Source of the DNA: Tretioscincus oriximinensis
Lineage: Eukaryota > Chordata > Lepidosauria > Squamata > Gymnophthalmidae
Direction of reading: 5' to 3'
Assembly (NCBI GenBank): GCA_022410635.1
Contig: JAJVDF010000453.1
Location: forward strand, 1 to 64,000
Length of the DNA stretch: 64,000 nucleotides
Below are positions 25,301-36,885 of the stretch, one piece after another (the first letter of the stretch is position 1; the number at the start of each line of letters is the position of its first letter). A program made the position numbers and the translations under genes. A model generated the notes under the pieces. The model worked only from the letters and a program-made list of their open reading frames with translations, was not told the origin of the DNA and searched no databases.

Positions 25301-28300
25301 CCATGTTTAAAAGTTAATACTTTAAGTATAAATCTTTCAAGCCACATGTGACAATCCTTTAGCCAGANACTACTGTAAGCTGTCAAGCTGTTGCATTTTA
25401 CATTGGTTCCAGCTTCTGAAATGTCTTTGAGTGTGATCTTAGTACAGGGGTTGCCAGAATGACATTTTAGGCAACAGCTGGACCACTCCCAACAGCTGGA
25501 TCACTTTGTCCTTGTTATCCCTATCCAGGAAAAGTCAAAATTACAAACCAAAGGGAAGCCCTGCTAACAACCAATACTATCCGAACCTCAAGTAACAGTG
25601 ATTAATCTAGAAGCTCCTTCCATCCAGAATTGTATGTCTACTTAGGTTCAAAACATGTGACCAGAATTGTGTGTCTACTTAGGTTCAAAACTTGTGACAC
25701 ACAGTAGCTCAATCTTTTTGGGAATAATTTTCAAAATGGAGAGGCAGAGTTGAGAGTAAAAAAAGTATTGATGGCATTTCACTCCAAGTCTCCTGATAGC
25801 CTCTTCAAGGACTTCAAATAGATCTTTAAAGGGCAGGAAGAACACCTCATGAAAGGTACCAATGAACAGAAGTTTGCTTAGGTTTATCCCAATGATAGGC
25901 TTTATAAAACTAAAATGCAATGTCACTGATGTCACTTCAATAAGATACCATAATTGATAGTATCAAAATCTGCTGAGATCAAGAATCNAGAAAATAAGTG
26001 GCTGGCCAAACACCTACAAGCAGCTTGTTGGATTCCTCTGATCTCAATAATTGAAACTGATTCAAGAACAGACAATGCTGTGGATACATCAAGTTATAGA
26101 ATCCAATGCCAAATGAGTATGAGCAATTTTGTATTAAGTTGTATTAATGAGCAAATTTATCTTGGTAGTACATCCTTATACTATTTATTTATTTATATTT
26201 ATATCCCGCCCTATATCCAAAGGTCTCAGATAGATATAGATAGCCTTTAACTACCCAGAACATCTGTATTAATTGACCACTTGAGAATGCAATGAATATT
26301 CTTGCTACTTTGCTTAACATTAGTCTGTTGAAGCCCAGAGCCTGCACGTTTTAGCCAAGAGTATGGCGATAGATTGCTAAAAACAGAATCTTGAGCAGCA
26401 AAAACCTAGTTACATATTTACTATCTTTGGCTTCTTTTAAAAATAATGCTGCATGTGTCTTTGTGTGTTACTATTCTTAACAGTTCACTGACTCATTTAG
26501 CTAGTTTCTGATTTCATCAAGAAATTGGTTTGCATAAGAAATGGAAATTATTTCCTGCAATCAGTGGGAACAATATTTGCCATTGTGCTGTTTTTAAGCG
26601 TGGCAGACATCAGCTGTGCAAGAAACTGTCCAAATTGAATTCCTTGCCTCTGCTTATCCAAACAAAGAGCTAGGTAACTATGCTCCAAAGCATTGTATCC
26701 AAGATCAGGTCAGGACATCTGGTACATGTCACTGGAAAGAGATGGCTGCTGTTCTGGCACTGCATGGCAACCAGTGCAACATGCGAGTATGAATTCTCAT
26801 ATCGAAACCCCATGGAGCTCTTGGCTTTCAGCCTTGCTCTTGGTCAGCATGTCCTGGGATGTTTAAGTTCAATAGGTGCTTGCACTGGTCTGTTTCATGT
26901 TTAATCAAGCCGTGACTTTTACAGGGGATCTTAAGGAGTTTGGGTCAGTGGATAAGACTCCATTTGGAGTCCTGCCTCCAACCTTTCTGAACTGTGGATG
27001 TTGATCTGTTGTGTCAAGGCTCCAACTGGGCTTTCATTCCTTTCCTGCTCGTTGGCAAGTGTATTTAAAATCTCTGTATTTAAATTTTATCCAAAGGTGA
27101 ATTCTACACCTGCTTATTTAGAAGTCAATTTTGTTTGTTTGAAATACCAACCACCCAGAAGTTGAGAAACAATCTACTGTTATAAGTATGAATACACTTA
27201 TTCAGTCCATAACGAAATTAACTTAAAAGGCTTTGCAAATTTAAAAGAGACAACTACATTTAAAGTGAGACATTAAGATTTTGAAGCAACAGTTGGAGCA
27301 ACAGGCAGGACTCCTGAGATACCATTTGCAGGGAGTCATGAACAGGTGCCTATTTTGCTTTCCTCTGTTCAGACTGCCCAGGTGCATCTGGTAAGCCTCT
27401 GTTTGAGACAGAATGCTGGACTAGATGGGCTGTGGCCTTATCCAGTATGGCTCTTCTTATGTTTCTTATGTTCTTAATCTTAGTTCAGAAAGTCCAGTAG
27501 GGGGTTGTAGCACTTGGAGATTAACAGAAGAAAGACAGGTGACATGAGCTTTCATAGACACATCTGTTTCTTCAGACGTCTACTTCTACTGCATCTGAAG
27601 AAGCAGACGTGTCTAGGAAAGCTCATGCTGCCTATCTTTCTCCCGTTAGCTTCAAGTGCTACAAGCCCCCTTGTTGGACATAAAGATTTTGTTATACATA
27701 ATAAGAAAAGCAAGTAGATTTACTGGTTCTTTTATAGTTACAATAGCACTTGTGCAATGTTTTGCTACAGTAATATTGAAAATTAAATATGGTTTTCAGT
27801 TTCAAATTATGGAAATACAACAAATGATAGCAACTAGTCTTTAGACCCTACCAACAATCAAAAAGATGAAGTCACCTAGCAGTATAATCATCATCATCAT
27901 CATTCTATACCACATATAAAAGCATGAAAACAATCGTACTTTTGGTCTGGAGCGAAAGTATGGCCACAAAATCATGCCAGTGCCCAAATGCACGGCATGC
28001 AGGGCACCAACAATAACAGGCAAAAGGGGATTTGTGTTGAAGGAGTCGAGGAAAGATCAGATTTTCCTCTTGATGGAACATAAAAAATTATTTGTAGGAC
28101 GGATCTGCAGGTTCTGCAGCTAAGTGCTTAGAATTAAAATATCAAGACTTTAAAAAATTAAGGGTATTTAACGACTGATTTTACACTTTATTTTATGAGA
28201 AGTGTTACCCAAACTTTGTTAAATTTTAGTGTTTTTCATTCAGAGTAGCTACCAATGACACTGTTAGCTGAAATGTTATTTGCAGTCCTGTAAAGTACAA

Positions 28301-28680
28301 GTGAAGAAGTAACTGTTTAGCTGCTGTAGTCCCTCTAAGATCCGTTTTCCTTTGATGCCACTGTTTGATTTGTGTATGTTTTGTTGTGCCTCCATTCTAA
28401 CTGCTCTTTGTTCTCCTTGATAGGTCTCTTCCTTATCCTAGGCTTGATCTTGTACCCTGCTGGTTGGGGTTGCCAGAAGGCAATAAACTATTGTGGATCT
28501 TATGCTTCAGCTTATAAACTTGGTGNCTGTTCTTTGGGTTGGGCTTTCTACACTGCTATCGGTGGTACCGTCCTCACATTCATCTGTGCAGTCTTCTCCG
28601 CCCAAGCTGAAATCGCCACTTCTAGTGACAAAGTCCAGGAAGAAATTGAAGAAGGAAAAAGTCTGATTTGCCTCATTTAA
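12874..28680 (+). CDS. LHFPL2: LHFPL2, LHFPL tetraspan subfamily member 2 (two coding exons, complete)
   Basis: Join 12874-13300 with 28424-28680 (684 nt, 227 residues plus TAA). The donor is GTAAGT at 13301 and the acceptor is GATAG before 28424; glycine 143 is split G|GT. The protein begins [17 protein letters not shown] and ends [10 protein letters not shown]. Four membrane segments are seen at about 10-31, 97-121, 140-158 and 181-201. The large first extracellular loop (32-95) contains the cysteine pair and GFWQATA entry typical of this claudin-like family. As recalled, human LHFPL2 has 228 residues and also has its coding part in two exons. Its molecular role is poorly known; a mouse missense allele disturbs distal reproductive tract development. 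The loop around residues 39-80 is the divergent part. An N at 28526 hides one codon, expected Asp. Confidence 0.96.
14214..14330 (-). mobile_element. L2-like LINE tail, split by a hAT insertion
   Basis: ATTTATTTATGTATTTACAT then CTATACCGCCTTATACCTGA is the L2-like 3' end in - orientation. The hAT element begins at 14331; the remainder beyond 14907 is too degraded to align by eye. Confidence 0.55.
14331..14898. mobile_element. Non-autonomous hAT-type transposon, 568 bp, 8-bp TSD
   Basis: TAGGGTTGCCATA at the left is matched by TATGGCATCCCTA at the right. CAGAAGAG flanks both ends exactly (14323-14330, 14899-14906). The GC- and CpG-rich interior is built of inverted repeats: 14570-14611 pairs with 14701-14742 (about 40 of 42), and CACACGGACGCTTGT pairs with ACAAGCGTCCGTGTG. 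An open frame of 235 codons on the - strand crosses its border and is not a transposase. Confidence 0.88.
15640..15945 (+). mobile_element. L2-like LINE 3' end, + strand
   Basis: GGTGGCCCCCACACTCTGGAA translates to the VAPTLWNSL motif found near the end of squamate L2-like elements, followed by GTTACCCGCCCTGGGACAGC. 5'-truncated. Confidence 0.65.
16617..16921 (-). mobile_element. tRNA-derived SINE, near full length
   Basis: On the - strand it starts with GGCACGGATAGCTCAACCAC (A-box-like) and a B-box-like GGTTCTGAAGCC, continues through a body with CTTTGAGTCCCTTTGGAAGG like the Bov-B LINE end, and ends in TTCTTCTTC. TATAAGA at both borders may be the target duplication. The match is to Sauria-type SINEs of squamates; family name unverified. 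Confidence 0.85.
17191..18506 (-). mobile_element. L2-like non-LTR retrotransposon, 5'-truncated, 1.3 kb with reverse transcriptase
   Basis: A 275-codon frame (17497-18324) carries [10 protein letters not shown] at its residues 27-36, the catalytic YADD at 60-63 and the C-terminal [14 protein letters not shown] and [14 protein letters not shown] motifs of the L2/CR1 group. The upstream part (18137-18457) with [11 protein letters not shown], motif A, is in another frame, so there is at least one frameshift. The 3' end CCCTGAGACCTTCGGGTAT and an AAAT-type run follow at 17191-17250. It lies antisense inside the LHFPL2 intron. Confidence 0.9.
18551..19757. repeat. Possible DNA element with ATTCAGGCAAAGT ends
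   Basis: ATTCAGGCAAAGT occurs at 18553-18565 and its inverse at 19721-19733, with a third, direct copy at 19745-19757. The last two form a perfect hairpin. A 40-base unit is also repeated at 19641-19680 and 19684-19723. No target duplication or coding frame was recognised, so the class is open. Confidence 0.4.
21935..22125 (+). mobile_element. CR1/L2-like LINE fragment, ORF2 C-terminus
   Basis: Translation around 21990-22110 reads [15 protein letters not shown] and LEVFRGHL, the usual C-terminal end of CR1-type ORF2. Both sides are truncated. Confidence 0.6.
22446..22700 (-). mobile_element. L2-like LINE 3' end, - strand
   Basis: ATTTATTTATTTACATTTATA and CCCATACCTGAAGGTCTCGG match the tail at 17.2 kb; GACAGACGCACATCGAGGGG and GAGACTATTCCAAAGAC match 17400-17440. 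5'-truncated. Confidence 0.8.
25624..25697. repeat. 37-bp tandem duplication
   Basis: Two adjacent 37-base units, 25624-25660 and 25661-25697, differ at two positions (GTATGT/GTGTGT, ACATGT/ACTTGT). Confidence 0.9.
25740..26230 (-). mobile_element. Degraded L2-like LINE, - strand
   Basis: GGCATTTCACTCCAAGTCTC and AGATACCATAATTGATAGTATC align with the better L2 copies, and ATTTATTTATATTTATATCC-CGCCCTATATCC (26182-26225) is the tail. Many changes and internal losses. Confidence 0.6.
27290..27480 (+). mobile_element. CR1/L3-like LINE 3' end
   Basis: GGAGCAACAGGCAGGACTCC, GACTGCCCAGGTGCA, GACAGAATGCTGGACTAGAT and a TTCTTATG repeat tail match the copies at 37.4, 50.6, 51.9 and 57.3 kb. Confidence 0.8.
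27491..27680. repeat. Fold-back repeat, copy A
   Basis: Left arm AGTCCAGTAGGGGGTTGTAG and ATGAGCTTTCATAGACAC is mirrored by GTGTCTAGGAAAGCTCAT and CTACAAGCCCCCTTGTTGGA. Same family as copies at 60.2 and 62.4 kb. It abuts the CR1-like tail. Confidence 0.75.
28424..28680 (+). CDS. LHFPL2: LHFPL2 coding exon 2 with stop
   Basis: Codes the rest of Gly143 to residue 227: [17 protein letters not shown], a cysteine-containing second extracellular loop, segment 4 ([20 protein letters not shown]) and the acidic tail ending ICLI, then TAA. The acceptor follows a T-rich tract. Confidence 0.96.
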
Positions 28681-31600
28681 TGCCCTACAACACCTCTTCA
28701 TTTCTCAGAGGAATGAATTCATTTCAAAATGGCTACAATTAAGAACTATGTGAGGCAGTGGAAACGCACAAAAGGCCTTTTGGAAATCAAGGAAAATGCA
28801 TCGCTTAAGGGCTTGAGGAAGCATGAAAAGAAAATGTCAGCTTGCCAGCATTATGCTGATGGCCAGATAACACCAAACATGTTGGCTTCCTTGTTTCTGG
28901 AAATGTTCCTAAAGTATTATGGAAATTATTGCTTTACCTACTTTATATTCACTCTATGAAGGATTACAAAGGAGCCCCACCTGAAAAATTAATACAAGTT
29001 TACATTTCCAACATATATGGAAGTAAACAGTGATACAAAGCTTATTGTCAATGAAGGCACCAGACTGGCAATATCCTTCCGCAGAACTGTTAAGGGATGA
29101 GTTTTGAAAAGGAAGTCATGGGACATATTGTTTTGAATGAAATTGCACACAGGGTGTTTTTTCACTTGAGCAGTGGGGAGGACCTTGCAATCAATTTATG
29201 GCCTAGAAAAACATGAAATATGGTGCTATAGAGTATAGCACATGGTGAAGTACAGAAATTGGAGCTAAAATATTTTGTTTGCCTAGAATAACCATGTATT
29301 AGTATCACTGTGGGGTGGATTTGTATGTACAGATGTAGATAGGTAAAGTTGAATGAAGTCCTGAACAAGTGCCTACAAGAGAAAGTGCAGGTGTCACCTA
29401 TCTTTGGGGATAGGACCAAATGGCCACTATTGTTCAAACAGCTGCCCTACTCATCTTGATACAGATGTTTCTTGCCTGAAAAGCTATGTTGCCCTACAAG
29501 GATCTGTTTTGAATAGGACTCTGGAAAGCTTTTTCTTCCTTTTTTTACAGGTACCATTAGATTTAAAGTTATTGCAGAGGAATGGTGACAGAATTTGTCC
29601 ATTTCTAATAGGCAGCAAATAAATATGTGACTTTTTGAAGACATGCTGAAGTAATAGACATGAAAGAAATGAAGGGATGATAGCTAATATTTGAATGTAT
29701 GTGTTTGGTAGAAAGAAGCAACACAGTAGTTGGAGGATGAAACTAGACTCAATCAAAGAAACCACTATGATAACCACTTTTTAAACCAGGTCTAAAATGA
29801 GAATGGGAATTGTCTAGGGAAAACAAAAAGAAAAAGTCTGTCCTGCAAACTCAGGATTATTATGTATGATGGCTGCTTTTTTAACCACTGCTATTGTGAG
29901 TCACAGTCACAACTATACGTGTGGGCAGTTTTGGATAGGTCACTGCTGACACGGATTTGTTGAGAATTGAAAGTGCTGATGGCAGTAATAAGTAGCTTTC
30001 GGGATCCATATATGACTAGGGTAGACTTCCCTAATTGACAAGACTTTGCCTTTTTTTTTTTCATATTCACAAACTCCATTTTCCTCCCAGAAGACTTGGG
30101 GTTTGGGTTTTAAAGAAGAGAAAGCTGGTGTCCCCAGGCAGAACTGCTCCCATAGTATCTGATTGTGTCATCAGTCTTGCCTGATGAAAACAGCATTGTT
30201 TGGGCAAAGTTGTTGTTACTTTCATTCCTCTTGTTTGAAAAACATATATGCACTGTGCCATCAAGCATATCAAAAACTGTGTCTGAACGGCCTGTATGCA
30301 AACATGGAGAGTCTCTCTTTAAATATATGTTAAAGTAGGAGTTGCTGATCTTTTTAAGATTGAAGCAAATCAAAACGCAATCATAAGCAGGAAATATTCA
30401 GTATCATAAGATTGGAACCAATTTTTTTAACTCCGAATGTTGCTTAATGAAGCGTTCTAGGAACTGAGTAGATTCCCATGTCAAANGGACCATTGTAGCA
30501 CACAGTATGCAATGGATCTGTAGGCTTTGCTCATCATGAACTAAGCCAAATCCCTTGAAGGCTTCAACCTGCCCTGTTTGTGCTGAATATTTATCCAAAA
30601 TAGCTCGGACTAAAGACCAGTTACCTGCAATGAAAACCAGGGCANCCTGAGTGTTTGCACAACTCTTCCCAGGAATCCCAGCATTGATTTAATTGGGTGC
30701 CATCTGGCTCTTTTGTTCCATGAAGAGAAAACATCTCCCTGCCCATTTTATTCTGATAGTGAACCACTATAATTCAGATTGGCAGACAAGATTTTAAAAT
30801 GTTTACACTGAGCAAGTGAAGTTCCATAACAAAGTGGAATGAAAGCACTATTACACTATGTAATCATGTATTTTTGAAGATATTTCAGCAAATCCAGGAT
30901 GACAAAAAATATTTAATATAAAGGAAATGACATTGGCTTCAATGGGGATAACAAAAGTTGAAATCATCTCCCCTCTCCTGTTGGGCACGCTAGTGGGCAC
31001 TAAGGAATAAACCTCTCAGAAGCAGGGATGGCTGGTACATGATCCTGTAGATGTTGATGAATAGCAACCTTCTTACTAATACAGCCCTTGGCAAGGAAAG
31101 GTGAACGCTGAAGAAGCTGGGGGAAACCAATCACTTGTTCTCCAAAACAATTCCACAGCTCTGCCTCAGGAATAGCTCCCTAATGTGAGGAAGTACATTG
31201 TAGACTATTGTACCAGTTGGGGTTCAGTCAGAATAAGCAATGGCAAAGGAATGATGGTGCTATGACATCTCAACCAGAACAGATCACTTGGAATTATTGC
31301 AAATGGAGGAAACATAATTAATTCTCAACAGTATTCTCTGAGCTACCTATGCTTTCAGCTATTGAAATACTGGAGTGGTAGCACACCTTCTGCAATCAAA
31401 CACTTTATACATTGTATTATTCTCCTGTGGCTGAATTTTTGGAGGGTGCAATGTGTGGGAGAATGTATTCGTTTATATTTTTGGAATGGTCAGTTGGTAT
31501 CGATTTCATTGGAAAATATTATGGTATGAACCCTTCTGTTCACTTTTATACCTATTACTATCAACTAGGTTCTGTAGTTGAAATAATGTCTTTTGTCATC

Positions 31601-32266
31601 TACAAGGATTAAGTGGAAGGAAATAGAATCAGACCACTACAATCTTGACAAGCAATGTGTCCAAGTCAAGTGCATCCTTTGTGGCTCCAGAACGACTTTC
31701 AAANGCCTCTGAAAAGTTTCAAACTACTTACAAAGCATTTCAGCTTCTGAAGAGGCAATTTTGACACCATCTTCACACATTATTACGTTTAATTCAAGAA
31801 ATCGTATTTTAAACCTGTGTTCGAAACAGCTCAAAATGTATTTTTTTAAAAACATTCTAACTACAGTATTTCTTAAGCAACTGTGGACGATTGACTTTTG
31901 TAAAATCATCATGTGCCATTGATTTTTTAAGAAGAAAAAAATACACAAGAAAAAATTAGAAAGGAAGATTGTGGGAATGGACCAAGGATGGAGTTTACTC
32001 CACATTTCCCAAATGGTAATGTTACACTTGTCTTTGGAAAGTTGGCAGGATTAATGATAAACATAACAACGGGTAATCCAGGCCTACTTTTTGGGATGGG
32101 GCGGGATTCTAAATGTGAAAGATATGCTGGTTTTCAGCAGCTAATGAGCTCATCAACATAAGGAAGAAGAGAAAATGTTTGATGTGTTGTATAGCATGTT
32201 AAGCACAGTTAAGAATATTGTTGAGCTGTACTGCTAATTTAAATTGTAGTTTCTTTGCCTAATAAA
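28681..32266 (+). other. LHFPL2: Probable LHFPL2 3' UTR, upper limit
   Basis: After the stop codon there are about 3.6 kb without a recognisable transposon copy, unlike most of the window, which suits a long 3' UTR. AATAAA hexamers occur at 29618-29623, 31006-31011 and 32261-32266. The real end cannot be fixed without transcript data. Confidence 0.45.
32261..32266 (+). terminator. Candidate distal poly(A) signal of LHFPL2
   Basis: AATAAA followed within 40 bases by a T/G-rich stretch (TGATGTTTTGC). It is the last such hexamer before the SINE-bearing element at 32.8-33.3 kb. Two other AATAAA sites (29618, 31006) are alternatives. Confidence 0.35.
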
Positions 32267-32794
32267 CCGTTACTAACCCTGATGTTTTGCACTGATATTA
32301 ATAACAAGTTGATAATTCTAAAAAATAGGAAATTACCTTACATGTAAAGAACAGGAACTACAAAATCTGGACATGACATTGGCTTCAGCCTTCCTTTTGT
32401 GTTAAGAGCACTTTGCTTGCAAAGATACTTATAAATCTTCAGAACAAAAATACAGTAAGATAATCCAGAGAAACATACAATGATTTCTCAAAACTAAGAT
32501 TTTCCCAAGATTGACTTAGGATGTGGAAGCAGAAAGAAAAGTTTAATGTCATCAATACTTGCCAAATTAACACAACAAAGAGCTGATTTTTTACTATACA
32601 GTTAAACACTGAGAACAAATGTTTCTGGGGTTTTCCCTTGGTGAATGTTTTCTACTATACCCAATTAAGCAACTGAACAGCCACATTTAGATACATTTGA
32701 TCAGATAATATACTGATAATCTATTTGTAAAAAAGTAGTTTACAAAAGTTGATTTGTACTGCAGAAAATTTATCTTCTGCATCCTGCATGGTTA

Positions 32795-33349
32795 GAAATG
32801 TGCAAATTCAGTTTGTTCAATATGGTTTGGATCAAATAGCATGACTGAATACAGTTTGAATCGAGCTGAACCATAATCTTTAAGGATTTTTCAGTGTATA
32901 GGCATGGATAGCTCAGTTGCTAAGGAATCCGTCTCTCATCTGGGAGATTGGGTTTTGAAGCCATGTCGGATGTGGGGAGGGGTGAGCACCTTCCACTAGC
33001 CTGTAGCTCTAGCCAACCCAGCTATTCGAAAGCATGAATTGCAAGAGATTGCAACTGACTGCAAGTAGATACATGGGAATCACCACAACCTGTTGGGGAA
33101 GATAGAATGTAAAATACCCTTTTAGGCAAAAATACCTTTGTAAGCTGCTTTGAATCCCTTTGAAAGGTGAGAAAAGCAGGGTATAAGGACCTAGTTCTTC
33201 TTCTATTATTTTGTTTAAAAAGAAACAGTTGACCAATTTGTGATTTGAGTTTGTTTGAAAAANGTTGAGCTTGTTCAGCATAGCTTTAGACTGAATTCAG
33301 TAAAGTTTGATTGAAACCAAACCAATGAATTTTAATTTGTGCACATCTC
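32795..33349. mobile_element. Small DNA transposon interrupted by a SINE
   Basis: GAAATGTGCAAATT at the left pairs with AATTTGTGCACATCTC at the right, and TA stands on both sides (32793-32794, 33350-33351). The element would be about 250 bp without the SINE. A TA duplication suggests a Tc1/mariner relative, but the ends are diverged. Confidence 0.45.
32901..33204 (+). mobile_element. tRNA-derived SINE, + strand
   Basis: Begins GGCATGGATAGCTCAGTTGC (tRNA-like 5' end with A box), has GGGTTTTGAAGCC as B-box-like site, the shared body, and ends CTAGTTCTTCTTC. It lies between the 3' ends of the two genes. Confidence 0.88.
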
Positions 33350-36300
33350 TAGCCTGATACCTTTTCAATTGCATTCATTAACCTACTCAAAAGGTTCACA
33401 CTGCCAATTTCCAATAAGATTCATTTTTCCTATCAGCTGCAGATAACAGAACAAGCAATGAAAGGGTTGACATCTCGTGTTCATGAAATGCTGTCATTCT
33501 ACAATATCACATATTTACCTATTTACTCTAAGCTTCCAGAAATCCACAATTTAGACATCTTTTATCATCACATGTGTGTCTTATGGGAAATATTTTAAAA
33601 GCCACAGAATGCTTAACCTACATCTACAGCAAACATAATTTTTAACTATATACCTTATATGGCAGAGGAAAGATAAAAGGTATATACAGGCTATGAACAT
33701 TGTCTCTGGCATAGCATTCCTAAAGCACGGAAGGAGAGCAACTGACCTTGCAGAATGATGATGGAGAAAGGCAATATATGAAAAATGCAGAAATACAAGC
33801 AAAGAGCAATTGTTTTCAGAGTTTTCATTTTACTTCAGCAAGTTGCCAGACAAGTTTAATACTTAAAAGATTTCTTCAATACCAACAAATGATTCTCTTC
33901 TTAAAACTTCCAATGTACATCACAAAACCAACACTGCATCTGTCAATGGTTCTTCTGATCCATCCATGGTCCTTTTAATTATTTCAATTTGCATTGCCAT
34001 AACCGACAGACATTTCCCAGGACAGCAGATTACAGAATTTATATGCCAATTACAAAAAAAAAACCCAACACGGGGGGGGGGGGGGGGGGGGAGAGAGAGA
34101 GAGAGAAAGAGAGAGAGAGAATAAAGGAAAGTTGGTTGCATAATCCAGCATATGGTTGCATCTGATTAGTCGTGCTGGAATGTTAATGGAAATCCCCATT
34201 CAATTACCTACCAGTTGAAAAGCAATACATTATATTGGGATGTTCAAGTAATTATGCTAGTCACATACTTCCATTGCATTGCTTTCAGGATCTGTAATTT
34301 CACAGAAATGTGGGTGATCCGTTCCATTTCTTACCTTTACAAAAATTGGTACCTTATTTAAAACTATACAGAGCAAACAACCAGGAGACATTTTTATTCT
34401 ATGTCACTGANTTAATACAATAGATATGCAGAACTTTTGAACTACCCAGACATGCAACATCAGAGAATCTGTGTGCATTTGTACAAAACCATGACATTCA
34501 GAATGGCAAAGCATTGTCTATAATTTACAAAATATACAGACATCCCCTCAGATAAATAATTCCAGTGCCAAAATTATAATCACAGACTACTGACATTCCA
34601 GTGTTGAAAATTTTACTCTGAACTCAGCTTACCACAACCAGATATTGCAAACTGTCTTAAAGAATGGGCAGATATTTTTTGTCAACTGCCATTAAGTGCC
34701 ATTAATTTGTTGTATTTTTAACACAGAGCAGCCTTCTGTCAATGGGGAACAGTGCTGAAATTAATTCCTCTCCTTCTGATTTACCCTGAAATTTAATACT
34801 ACCATGTTTATGTTTTCTAAATGCGTAACAGGTGGCCACTCAATATTCATTATCTTTCATTTTTTGAGATTAAGATCAGCACAAAAATTGCAAGATCTGA
34901 CTTTATCTGTTTCGTTTTGATCTGTTTTATCCCCCGAGGAAGAATATTATTCAAGGACTGTAAGAGAACTGAAATAAATGTTCATAAATGTGACACAAAA
35001 CCATGAACTTTTACATATACATATATCAAACCTCTCAAAATCCATCCATGATTTTATTTACCCTGTTTTTATGGTAAGAAATAACTTAATAGTATATAAT
35101 TGACCTGTGACTACATCAGTTCAGAAATCTGAGAACAGAACTGTGATCCGTTCCACAGAAGTGAGGTCAGGATTGTAGCTCGAGTCCATTTCTATTATAG
35201 TGATTATTAACTTGATAGACTTGTCCTACTTATATATAACACAAGCAATTCTTTTAAAGTGAGTTACACGAACATGGCTATTTAGACATGGACTGGTTCA
35301 GAGTTTGATTGTAGTTTGAAAGCAGCTCACAGGAATTAAGAGTCCTTAATGACAGAAACTGAATAATTCTTCAAATTATTATCCAATAAATCATATGCTT
35401 TAGTATTTGCAATGGAAATNGTTTGACTTTAACATGAGACACTCGTTAAGATTCAGCATATCATGTAGATGAATTAAAGTCATAAGGAAGTATGATGATG
35501 TGACAAAAGTGATTAAAATTATGAAGAAGGCTCAACTCATCTGCTTGCATTACATAAACACATTTATTCTGTTTAAATACACTTGAAGGCTGAAGTATGT
35601 TAAAAATGATCCAAGCACATAATTCAATATTAGTTTCAGAAAGCCTGATTGGAGAGTGTGCCTGAGATTGCAAATTCAAATAGGATACTACATATTTTGT
35701 TCAAGCAGTATCTGGTGTGATAAAGAAGGCTAAAGATTTTGTACCATTATTTTAAACACAAGTCACGCTTTCAAAATAAACGTCAGACACCTTGAGCACA
35801 ACAAAATAAATTCACTGCAGTCTAATACAGGCCAAAGGTACTAGCTATGGGAGTTTTCTAACTATCCAAGAAGTTGTCTTGAGTAATGTTTTCCAAGACA
35901 CAAAAAGTAAGAAGAGTAACTCTGTTTCAATTATTCCTTTTTCAACACATGTTGCGCTACTTATTCTTTTGGTAAAACTATCTGTGTTCCAAAATTTCTG
36001 TGGTTAGAAGACTATACACCATGAAAATATATCCCAACAAATACTATGACCATAGTAGTAGATACAAATTCCGGACCAAAACACTAGCTTGGCATGATCA
36101 AAACCATTTCATGCAAACTCAGATTTTTATCAAAAGACCTATTATCCTAAAAAAAGAAGAAAATTTACATTATCTATCACACTTATTTTAAGTTTACATT
36201 TGTCCTTCATCAGCTGCTGAAGTTACAAAGCAGCAGCCAAAATGTAGTGTTTAAGACGTCTGCTGCCCAGTTTGTTAGATAAGAAAAAAAGAGGAAAAGG

Positions 36301-36720
36301 GAAGCAAATGATAACAGCCAAAAAGAACAGATCCAAAGTGCTCGTCTCAAGACTGATGAAAGGCTTCAGGGACAACAACTGATAAGGAAGTCTCTAAAGT
36401 TCGTTTAATTGGGCCCAGAAGATGCCACTTTAGTTTCAGATCCACTGTTGGAATTTTCACCAAATCCAGCCGATCTCCAAAAAGGTGGAGAAATACGTAT
36501 CTAGAATTGTTCTAAGTTAAAAGTAGTAGCCAGGAAGTAGTTTTGAATAAATAAGGATACAAGGTAGTGTAGTGAAACAAGGAGCTATTTCCTGTTTTAG
36601 CCCATGCACAGCTGAAGAGACATACATGCTGTGTGCACTTTTAACCGCAAGTCTTTATGAAAATTAGTGACAGGAAAATAAAAGAATCGGAACGTTGCAA
36701 TGACTCCCATATCTTTTNCT
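33350..36720 (-). other. SCAMP1: Probable SCAMP1 3' UTR and 3' flank
   Basis: The 3.4 kb beyond the SCAMP1 stop are AT-rich and free of recognisable LINE or SINE copies, as expected for a long 3' UTR. AATAAA on the - strand occurs at 35573-35578, near 35053 and at 34393-34398. A G20-(GA)n tract lies at 34072-34120. The transcript end is not determined. Confidence 0.4.
34072..34120. repeat. G20 homopolymer followed by (GA)n
   Basis: Twenty consecutive G (34072-34091), then about fourteen GA units with one AAA interruption. In the SCAMP1 transcript sense this is (TC)n-C20. Confidence 0.95.
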
Positions 36721-36885
36721 CTACATTTGGTTACCCTTGAAGGCGTTTTGTGCAGCACTAGTTGCTGCGGTCGAGGCAGCGTTTGCTGCAGCAGTTTGTA
36801 CAGTTTTGTTGGACATCACACCAGTTGCAAATTCTTGCTGAGCCTTCTCAAAACTTGCTCCAGTTGTGCGGTAGAGACCGTGCAC
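36721..36885 (-). CDS. SCAMP1: SCAMP1 coding exon 9 with stop
   Basis: Codes residues 286-339, starting [20 protein letters not shown] and ending in an Ala/Asn-rich tail with NAFKGNQM and stop TAG at 36721-36723. Acceptor TCCACAG; entered in phase 0. The terminal methionine replaces isoleucine of the human protein as recalled. Confidence 0.96.
   Translation of the reverse strand: MHGLYRTTGASFEKAQQEFATGVMSNKTVQTAAANAASTAATSAAQNAFKGNQM

Larger units (their letters stand above)
13301..28423 (+). other. LHFPL2: LHFPL2 intron, 15.1 kb
   Basis: Donor GTAAGT, acceptor GATAG. It holds L2-like, CR1-like, SINE, hAT and fold-back repeats listed separately. Between them (for example 15946-16610, 19760-21930, 23100-24940, 26240-27285, 27690-28420) I see only AT-rich, non-coding DNA. 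Confidence 0.85.
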
